A DNA stretch of 34,202 bases from NCBI GenBank assembly GCA_023663085.1, contig JAMPIB010000041.1:1-34202 (forward strand), written 5' to 3'. Made by a program: the position numbers and the translations under genes. Numbering within the stretch: position 1 is the first letter of the stretch; each line of letters opens with the position of its first letter. Shown one piece after another: positions 19,711-26,356 of the stretch. The notes beneath the pieces were generated by a model that worked only from the letters and a program-made list of their open reading frames with translations, was not told the origin of the DNA and did no database searches. This DNA is from Ruminococcus sp. Lineage in GTDB: Bacteria; Bacillota; Clostridia; Lachnospirales; Lachnospiraceae.

Positions 19711-20901
19711 ATAGATATTATTGATTTTTGTGAAACATGTTTTGCATCACATCACATCCCCTTGACCTGCTACCATGAAGGCAAAGTGGTTTATTCTTCC
19801 ATGTACAGCGTATTGCATATACAACCTCTTCCGGTCACGGTTTTTGATAATTCTGACAAAAACCCGGATTTTCATACGGACGACGCCGACATGCTATACG
19901 GCAGAATCCGTACAAACGATAGCATGTATACACTGGATATCGGGCCTGTTTCCGAAGTTCCCATTACCGATGCCATGTGTCATCTTTTTTTGCGCGATAA
20001 TGCCATCCCCAAAGAATCCCGCCTTGCCGTTACCGCCTTTTTAAAAAATATCCCCCAGCTTACGTCGTCGCAGTTTTTATATCATCTTATTTTTCTGCAT
20101 TATGTACTGAATCAGGAGCGGATTTCCATCGCAGATCATTTTTTTAAACAGGAGCATGTGACATCCTTTTCTACCGAAGAAACAATAAATGCCTATAACA
20201 ATAAAGAAAATCTGAACCTGCACAATACTTATTTTTATGAACAGAACCTGTATGCCCTTATCCAGAAAGGAAATGTTGCAGATTTAGAAGATTTTCTACT
20301 GCAAAGCAACACCCGTCTGCGTGAAGGTACGCTTGCCAATACGCCCCTGCGGCAGGCCAAAAATATTTTTATCGGAACAGCCACCAAGGCCGGAATGATG
20401 GGCGCGATCCCCGGTGGTGTGGATATCGAACAGGTTTATGAATTGATAGACCTTTATATTCAGGAGGCCGAAAGCATGAATTTTATTGAGGAGATCCAGC
20501 AGCTTCAATATACCATGCTCCTTGACTTCTGCCGCCGCGCCCATGACAGTAAGATTCCGGAGGGCATCCCGACAGACCTGTTCGTGGCTATGGATTTTAT
20601 CCGCACCCACACGAATGAACCTCTCAATATCGCCGACGTCGCCAGACACCTGAACAGAAGCAGTTCTTATACCATACAGATTTTCAAGAAAAACCTTGGC
20701 ATCAATATCGGGGCCTATATCACCAGATGCAAACTAGAAGAGGCGAAGAGCCTGTTGGCCCACAGTACGAAAAGCCTGCTGGAGATCAGCACTTATTTGT
20801 GCTTTTCCAGTCAGGCTTACTTTCAGAACGTATTTAAGAAAAAATTTGGCATAACGCCGATGCAGTATCGGAACCAGCATCGCTCCATGAGGAATCCTTA
20901 G
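19711..20901 (+). CDS. AraC-family transcriptional regulator 1, apparent AUA start
   Basis: 396-residue regulator. The C-terminal two-motif AraC DNA-binding domain (about 290-390) includes IADVARHLNRSSSYTIQIF and, in the second motif, LCFSSQAYFQNVFKKKFG. The N-terminal 130 residues look like a ligand-sensing domain, and a helical middle (about 165-275) contains GGVDIEQVYELIDLYIQEAE. GGAGG at 19698-19702 points, after 8 nt, to an ATA codon at 19711-19713. A TTG at 19696 is in frame but overlaps the binding site. The N-terminus then aligns with the paralogous regulator at 29270 (shared DFC, IPLT-x-YH). Its stop lies inside the antisense of a GH1 remnant. It is divergent from the symporter-GH2 operon, its likely target. 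Confidence 0.88.
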   Translation: MDIIDFCETCFASHHIPLTCYHEGKVVYSSMYSVLHIQPLPVTVFDNSDKNPDFHTDDADMLYGRIRTNDSMYTLDIGPVSEVPITDAMCHLFLRDNAIPKESRLAVTAFLKNIPQLTSSQFLYHLIFLHYVLNQERISIADHFFKQEHVTSFSTEETINAYNNKENLNLHNTYFYEQNLYALIQKGNVADLEDFLLQSNTRLREGTLANTPLRQAKNIFIGTATKAGMMGAIPGGVDIEQVYELIDLYIQEAESMNFIEEIQQLQYTMLLDFCRRAHDSKIPEGIPTDLFVAMDFIRTHTNEPLNIADVARHLNRSSSYTIQIFKKNLGINIGAYITRCKLEEAKSLLAHSTKSLLEISTYLCFSSQAYFQNVFKKKFGITPMQYRNQHRSMRNP

Positions 20902-20965
20902 GCGTCCGTTTCAAGGGCTGATAATCCAGATACCGCTCCCTTTGCCGTCATCCGCATATACCTCT
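20892..20965 (-). pseudogene. Scar of a GH1 beta-glucosidase gene with a large internal deletion
   Basis: Two pieces of a GH1 gene are joined here. Bases 20892-20913 are identical over 22 nt to 31869-31890 (the C-terminal KRTPKDS region of the intact GH1 gene), with further scattered identity to about 20923. Bases 20939-20959 are identical over 21 nt to 33048-33068 (the N-terminal YADDGKG region), with similarity from about 20925. In order and orientation they match the intact gene minus about 1.1 kb. The minus strand reads E-V-YADDGKGSGIW and then shifts frame before KRTPKDS. The plus-strand stop of AraC regulator 1 (20899-20901) lies within it. Confidence 0.85.
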
Positions 20966-20974
20966 CCAGAAATA

Positions 20975-22342
20975 TCATGCTGAAACCTTTAATCCGTATA
21001 GCTGATATTTTTCCGGCATATTTATCTGGATTCGGATTGTGTAACGTCCCGGCGGAACCGTAACCGGAGCAGTTACTTCCCTTCCGTATATCAAAATGTC
21101 ATCCAGATAAACACAGACATCAGCACTGCCTTTATCCTCCAGGAACACGGAACCCTGCCTTTGTTCTTCAACGTCGATATATTTAAAATACAGACCGTCA
21201 CCATCTGCGAACCCATCCGCAAGCTCACATTGCCCAGATTCCTCATCCGGCATTAAACGTACCTTTCCGGAAAGGCGGCACGCCGTATAAGCCGGAATAA
21301 ATTCATTGACCGTGAATGCAGATCCTGCTCCCATAGAAGTCATTTCCACAGGCACAATGGTCCCATCTTCACGGAACGTAATCGGCTCCGCGCAGACCCG
21401 GCGCATGGAATTGCTCCCACGCGAGGAACGGTGATAAAACACATACCACTGTCCATGATATTCCTCTATAGAACCATGATTGTTCCATGATTCCGGGTCA
21501 CATCCGATATTATCAATAATTACTCCCTGATACCGGAACGGCCCCAGGGGAGATGTTCCCATTGCATAACCCAATGCCGTAGGTTTCCCAGAGGAACTGT
21601 CCGCAAACACGTAATAATAGATATCCCCACGTTTCCGGACAGAAGAACCCTCGTGGAAAAAATGCTCCTTTTCAGTCACAAGGCCGTGAACGACAGAATT
21701 TTCCTCAATTGTCACCATATCCGGCAGAAGCCTTGCAGCAGAGGACACAAACTGTCCCCAGTAAAGATAAGCCTGCCCATCATCATCTATAAAAACAGAT
21801 GGGTCAATCCCGGCAATCGGAAACTGCGTGCAAAATTGATATGGCCCAGACGGTTTTTCAGCAATCGCAACGCCCTCGCTCCCATTGGAAAGACAATAGT
21901 ACAGATAGTATTTTCCATCCTTTTCAATCGCATCCGGCGCATATAAAACCAACTGTGATCCACCTTTCATCCCAGATGCGATCAGCTTCCTGACCAATTT
22001 AAAAGGCATTTTACTTACAATATTCGGAATTTGACTTCTCATCTGTAACGGAAGATCCTCAAAAGAATCCACAGAAGATAACCATGACACCTCCGATACC
22101 GTCTGCTGCTCCTTCTGTGGAATCTCCGACAGACAAAAAGAACGGCCATGAGCCTGCCAATGAATCATATCATCCGTTGAAAAAACCTGATATTCCTCAC
22201 TGCAATAAAAAGACGAATCCGTGTCGCAGCTTCCAAAAAGATAAAGCCGCCCGTCCGGCATGACCCTTGCCTCACAATCCGGTATGTGGTAATTTAAAGG
22301 GAGAATCGGGTTTCTTCCTCGTGCTTTTGTTTTTATATCCAT
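20975..22342 (-). CDS. GH43-family glycoside hydrolase with C-terminal beta-sandwich
   Basis: 455-residue enzyme of the GH43 five-bladed beta-propeller family (arabinofuranosidases, xylosidases, galactosidases). Predicted catalytic residues: base Asp22 in HIPDCEARVMPDG, modulator Asp180 in AGIDPSVFIDDDGQ, and acid Glu231 in FFHEGSSVRKRGD. Residues about 345-455 form a CBM6-like beta-sandwich (YIDVEEQRQGSVFLEDKG, PPGRYTIRIQINM). No signal peptide, hence cytoplasmic. It is the last gene of the GH78-SBP-permease cluster, 34 bp after the second permease, with AGGAAAG as binding site. Removal of arabinose, xylose or galactose from an imported glycoside is plausible; which one cannot be told. Confidence 0.88.
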   Translation of the reverse strand: MDIKTKARGRNPILPLNYHIPDCEARVMPDGRLYLFGSCDTDSSFYCSEEYQVFSTDDMIHWQAHGRSFCLSEIPQKEQQTVSEVSWLSSVDSFEDLPLQMRSQIPNIVSKMPFKLVRKLIASGMKGGSQLVLYAPDAIEKDGKYYLYYCLSNGSEGVAIAEKPSGPYQFCTQFPIAGIDPSVFIDDDGQAYLYWGQFVSSAARLLPDMVTIEENSVVHGLVTEKEHFFHEGSSVRKRGDIYYYVFADSSSGKPTALGYAMGTSPLGPFRYQGVIIDNIGCDPESWNNHGSIEEYHGQWYVFYHRSSRGSNSMRRVCAEPITFREDGTIVPVEMTSMGAGSAFTVNEFIPAYTACRLSGKVRLMPDEESGQCELADGFADGDGLYFKYIDVEEQRQGSVFLEDKGSADVCVYLDDILIYGREVTAPVTVPPGRYTIRIQINMPEKYQLYGLKVSA

Positions 22343-22376
22343 TTCATTTTCTTTCCTATCCTGCTGCTATTCCTCG

Positions 22377-23318
22377 TTATCCTTTCACACCGCCTAACGC
22401 CATACCTTTTTCCAGCTTCTTGATAAAGAAGGGGAACGCTATCAGAATCGGCGCTGTCGCGGCGACAATGACCGTATATTGGAGCAGATTTTTATCATAG
22501 TTCGGGTTCGTCGCCTTCATGAAATCCAGGGAACTTGCCGTAATGCTCTTAACCCAGAGCTGCAATGGCCAGAGTTCCTTCTGATTCGGCACATAAATGG
22601 ACGCCTCAAACCATGCGTTCCATTTCAAGATTGCCGTATTTACCGCAGTCACAAGCGCCATGCCCCTACACTGCGGCCACATAACCCGGAACATGATACT
22701 CAGATGTCCCGCGCCATCAATCTCTGCCGCCTCTACATAGGAGCGGTCCACCTGTGCAAAAGAGTTCATCATCAACAGCATAAAGATGGCATTCGTGCAC
22801 CCGGGAATGATCAGTGACCAACGGGTTCCCGTCATGTGCAGCGTTTTGATCACCATGTAGGTCGGCACCGTACCGCCGTTGAACATCGTGGTAAATACAC
22901 AGAATAAAATCATCGCTCCACGCAGTTTGGTGGGACGGCTCAGAATATATCCCGCAAAAATATTCATGAGAAGTCCAAGTCCCGTACCGCCTACAACATA
23001 GATAATACTATTCAAATATCCCAATAAAATAGAAGGATCTGAAAACAGAAGTCTGTAACCCGCAAGTGTTGCCTCACCGACCGGCATCCACACCGTTCCC
23101 TCGTGGCTCAGCAGGCTGTAGCCGTCTGAAATTGACGCCATGAATACATGCCATATGGGAATAATACAGACAAAGGCAACCAGTGCCAGTATCAACGCAA
23201 TGATAATATCTGCAATCCATCCGCCGACACTTGGATGTACAACCATAGAAGGTTTGCCGTTTTCTTCTTCTATTTTTCTTAATTTTAATGCCATTTTCCG
23301 CTCTTTTCCTATTGTCAT
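22377..23318 (-). CDS. CUT1 carbohydrate ABC transporter permease (LplC/YtcP-like)
   Basis: 313-residue inner-membrane subunit with about six membrane segments. A long hydrophobic segment near 35-58 (WIADIIIALILALVAFVCII) is followed by the MetI-type domain, with the EAA loop EAAEIDGAGHLSIMFRVMWP that docks on the ATPase. The N-terminal tail (LKLRKIEEENGKPSMV) is typical of YtcP-type permeases that work with large LplA-like binding proteins. AAGGAGGG precedes both a GTG (23321) and the ATG used here; either may be the start. It begins 15 bp after the companion permease. No ATPase gene is nearby, so a shared MsmX/UgpC-like ATPase is needed. Confidence 0.92.
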   Translation of the reverse strand: MTIGKERKMALKLRKIEEENGKPSMVVHPSVGGWIADIIIALILALVAFVCIIPIWHVFMASISDGYSLLSHEGTVWMPVGEATLAGYRLLFSDPSILLGYLNSIIYVVGGTGLGLLMNIFAGYILSRPTKLRGAMILFCVFTTMFNGGTVPTYMVIKTLHMTGTRWSLIIPGCTNAIFMLLMMNSFAQVDRSYVEAAEIDGAGHLSIMFRVMWPQCRGMALVTAVNTAILKWNAWFEASIYVPNQKELWPLQLWVKSITASSLDFMKATNPNYDKNLLQYTVIVAATAPILIAFPFFIKKLEKGMALGGVKG

Positions 23319-23333
23319 CACTGCAAACCCTCC

Positions 23334-24299
23334 TTAATACAAAGCATATCCGGTCGCTTTTTTATTCAGTTTATTGGAAATCAGAAGCAATATCGTTCCA
23401 AGCACTGACTGGAAAAGGCCGGAAGCTGTCGCAACCCCGTAATCAATCTGCGATCCGAACGCCATACGGTAAGTGTAGGTGTGAAGCACATCCGCAACCG
23501 AGTAGGTCGATGGCATATACATGATCAGTATTTTGTCCCACCCTGTCATAAATATCGTTCCGACCGACATCGTCAGCTGCATCATACAGATCGGGATGAG
23601 CGCCGGGATGACAATATGTCTGACTCTCTGCCAGCGGTTAGCGCCGTCTAAGGCTGCTGCCTCCATCAAATCTCCATTGATGTTGGCAATCGTGGTAGAC
23701 TGTATGATCGACCCCCAGCCCATGCCGATCCAGATATTCATAACGACATAGATAATCCAGAATACCGGTATCGTGGAATCGGCCAGCCAGTTCTGTATCG
23801 GTAATCCGAACAGCTTATGCAGAAGAATCGTCACTGCGCCATCACGGTTCACAAACTGCTGCACCAGATTACAAACAACAACTGTGGAGATAAAGTTCGG
23901 AATATAGGAAATTAACTGTGCAAACCGCTTAAAAGGAATCCACCTGCATTCCGAGAACAAAATCGCCAGTATGATCGGCGGAAAAAATCCCATGATCAGA
24001 TTTAAGACCGCCATGATCGCAGTATTTCGGAAGGCAGTTAAAAATGCGCTTCCGGAAAACAGCGTAACAAAGTTTTCCATTCCAACCCAGGTACTGTGAA
24101 ACCATCCCTTCCTTACCGAATAATCCTCAAAGGCCATCAAAAGTCCGGTCATCGGCACATAATTAAAAATAAACAGATAGATAAAAATCGGAAGAAAGAG
24201 CAGATAAATCGTTTTATTTTTCCGGAAATCCTTTTTCCACGACGCTCGTTTCGCTACTTGGGCGTCTGAAATATCCCTTTGTTTTTCTCTCTTAGCCAT
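23334..24299 (-). CDS. CUT1 carbohydrate ABC transporter permease (LplB/YteP-like)
   Basis: 321-residue partner permease. After a basic N-terminal tail come a first segment IYLLFLPIFIYLFIFNYVPM and five further membrane segments. The EAA loop is EAAALDGANRWQRVRHIVIP. The LplB/YteP-type N-terminus (KNKTIYLLFLPIF, FNYVPMTGLLMAFEDY) is characteristic. The frame opens at an ATG at 24317, but GGAGAG lies 6 nt before the ATG at 24299, so I start there. A strong hairpin separates it from the binding-protein gene, which would allow less permease than binding protein to be made. Confidence 0.93.
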   Translation of the reverse strand: MAKREKQRDISDAQVAKRASWKKDFRKNKTIYLLFLPIFIYLFIFNYVPMTGLLMAFEDYSVRKGWFHSTWVGMENFVTLFSGSAFLTAFRNTAIMAVLNLIMGFFPPIILAILFSECRWIPFKRFAQLISYIPNFISTVVVCNLVQQFVNRDGAVTILLHKLFGLPIQNWLADSTIPVFWIIYVVMNIWIGMGWGSIIQSTTIANINGDLMEAAALDGANRWQRVRHIVIPALIPICMMQLTMSVGTIFMTGWDKILIMYMPSTYSVADVLHTYTYRMAFGSQIDYGVATASGLFQSVLGTILLLISNKLNKKATGYALY

Positions 24300-24323
24300 A
24301 CGCATCTCTCCATACAATTTATT

Positions 24324-24348
24324 GGAGCGGCCGATTACCGGCCGCTCC
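24324..24348. terminator. GC-rich hairpin between binding-protein and permease genes
   Basis: GGAGCGGCCG (24324-24333) and CGGCCGCTCC (24339-24348) form a perfect 10-bp stem with loop ATTAC. On the minus strand it is followed by AATAAATTG, so it lacks a real U-tract. It is better read as a 3'-stabilising or partial-termination hairpin that raises binding-protein expression above that of the permeases. Confidence 0.7.
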
Positions 24349-24383
24349 GGATTATTTATGCAACTCTTTTTAATTATTTCCTG

Positions 24384-26225
24384 TTACTTACCCACAATCG
24401 CATTGAAGGCATCGACAACCGCCTCCGGATTTAATGCATGGATTTCATCTACATAGTTATTCCAGTCTACATCATCCGTCACATCCTTCTTGCCGGTAAT
24501 GAAGTCCGGAATCCACTGTGCAATACGGATATTAGCCTCTGTCTGGAATGCACTGTAGGCTTTCTGGTCATTCACGCTGAGCTGTCCTGTAATATCCGCC
24601 AAAAGACCGCCGGTATTTTTGTATTTCGCCCACTGCGCCATGCAGGCCGCTTTTGTATTGGTATAGCCAAAGTCAATACCAGATCTTGTGAGCATTCCCG
24701 GCATTCTTGCACCGGACAGCACCTCTGCGACATCATTATCCGCCAATATCACCGGATCTCTGACAAGCAAACCGTCCTCAATCTTATAGGCGCCATTTTC
24801 TGCACCAAGTGACATATAGAAATCGTAGGACGGCGTTCCTTCCAGTTCAGCCATCATCGTATCGCTTAAACCAAATGTAAGTATGATAGCACCTTCCCTA
24901 GAATAAAAATAATCAATTGCCGTGAGCAGCGTTGCAATATCCTTATCCGCGGCCTTATCTGTTATGACAAATGCCTCGCCGAGTAAGGGATCCTGATAAA
25001 GAACTGTCGGTTCTACATTCTGGCAGGCCTCGCTGCCGTACATATCATTGATCGGCGTCGCCGCTGCAAAGGCTACGGCATTCGCAGTCCAGGGATTACT
25101 GCCATCTCCTGCGAGTCCATCCAGCATCTGGGCCTCCAATCCGTACCAGAGACCAACCTGCCCGCTGTATACTGCCGGCATATCGATCATAAAGAACATG
25201 TCATCTGCACGCTCCGCAAACGCCGGATCGATCCATCCCTTCGCGAACCAGTTTGCCATACATTCTGTGTAAGCGCGGAAACCTTCCGAATCGGAACTTA
25301 AAACAACCTTGCCATCTTTATCGTAACTCAAAAAGGAACCTGTATTAAAACCGGATAAAATATCCCCGGTCGTATGGATGCCCTGATATGGGATCTGCAG
25401 CGCATAGCCATCCGTCATGCCCTGTGCGTCTATGGCAGTCTTGAAGATATCCAGCATCCATTCCCAGTCGCTTATGTAGACAGGATCAGTGTTTCCGGAC
25501 GGGAATACGACATCATCTACCCACTCGCCATCCTGCCATTCACCGGTAAACGCTTCGCCGGTCTCAGGATTCGTCCCATAATTCACGATCCAGTCGCGGC
25601 GGTACAGCAGTCCGCCCCAAGGATTCTCCAAGTAATCCTCATTCACCTGGAAAATCTGCAGGTACTTATCCTCTCCATCCACCTTATTCGTGTACAGAAA
25701 TTCCGGATGCGCTTCCATATATGCCTTATAATTCGGCATGTAGGCGTCAATGTAATCGGTAAGGTCTAAGATCATACCCTCATTGTACAGGGCGCCTGCA
25801 CGCTCGCTCGAATAGGTAAGCGCCATAACGTCAGGATATTCCTCGGTTGATACTAAATTGTTGACATAATCCTGCTCCCCTCCTGCCGGCGGTGACCAGA
25901 AATCAACGTTCAATTTCGTCATTGTTCCGTCACCATTCGCATCCCATTCCTGATCCAGCCACCACTGCGCGATCGGGTTATCGTTATAGTCATCATAATA
26001 TCCCTGTGTAATTGCGGAAACAGTCAAAAGAGTAAAGTCGGTTGACTTTCCTACGGTATTGACAGCTGCGTTGGCAGCGCTTCCGCCATCACCGTTTTCT
26101 GCTCCGCCGCCGGTTTCCGTTTCACTGCCGGTTTCCGCTCCGCCGCCTCCGCAGGCAGTAAGGGATGCCGCCACAAACGTCGCACTGAGCAACAGGGCCA
26201 TCAGTTTCTTCCATCTCTTTTTCAC
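24384..26225 (-). CDS. Extracellular solute-binding lipoprotein (LplA/YtcQ-like) of the CUT1 transporter
   Basis: 613-residue lipoprotein that delivers sugar to the two permeases encoded downstream. The signal peptide begins KKRWKKLMALLLSATFV and ends in the lipobox LTAC (Cys about 25), followed by a Gly/Glu-rich flexible tether. The body is the large family-1 binding fold, over 100 residues longer than usual maltose-type proteins, as in LplA/YtcQ proteins that pair with LplB/YtcP permeases. An ATG at 26231 lies only 2 nt after AGGAGG; the GTG at 26225 has an 8-nt spacer, so GTG is preferred. Paired with a rhamnosidase gene, it may bind rhamnosylated saccharides; this is inference. Confidence 0.92.
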   Translation of the reverse strand: MKKRWKKLMALLLSATFVAASLTACGGGGAETGSETETGGGAENGDGGSAANAAVNTVGKSTDFTLLTVSAITQGYYDDYNDNPIAQWWLDQEWDANGDGTMTKLNVDFWSPPAGGEQDYVNNLVSTEEYPDVMALTYSSERAGALYNEGMILDLTDYIDAYMPNYKAYMEAHPEFLYTNKVDGEDKYLQIFQVNEDYLENPWGGLLYRRDWIVNYGTNPETGEAFTGEWQDGEWVDDVVFPSGNTDPVYISDWEWMLDIFKTAIDAQGMTDGYALQIPYQGIHTTGDILSGFNTGSFLSYDKDGKVVLSSDSEGFRAYTECMANWFAKGWIDPAFAERADDMFFMIDMPAVYSGQVGLWYGLEAQMLDGLAGDGSNPWTANAVAFAAATPINDMYGSEACQNVEPTVLYQDPLLGEAFVITDKAADKDIATLLTAIDYFYSREGAIILTFGLSDTMMAELEGTPSYDFYMSLGAENGAYKIEDGLLVRDPVILADNDVAEVLSGARMPGMLTRSGIDFGYTNTKAACMAQWAKYKNTGGLLADITGQLSVNDQKAYSAFQTEANIRIAQWIPDFITGKKDVTDDVDWNNYVDEIHALNPEAVVDAFNAIVGK

Positions 26226-26267
26226 ATTCATATCCTCCTATGCTTTCCATAAATTTATGTGCCTTAA

Positions 26268-26289
26268 TTTATACTGTCTGATAGCACAA
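26268..26289 (-). promoter_or_regulatory. Control region of the binding-protein operon with a 13-bp motif shared with the AraC-2 promoter
   Basis: On the minus strand TTGTGCTATCAGA (26277-26289) differs at one base from TTGTGCTATCGGA at 29208-29220 in front of AraC regulator 2. A candidate -10 TATAAA follows (26268-26273) with no good -35 (AATGTT at the right distance). A TGTCAGATAG block just upstream forms a near-inverted pair with CTATCAGACA. The motif is a candidate operator of AraC regulator 2; its role as activation or repression site is open. Confidence 0.45.
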
Positions 26290-26356
26290 TAACATTTTCT
26301 ATCTGACAAATATTGTATTCCTGTTCAAATTATTGTAATTTCGTCGTTTTTTGTTT

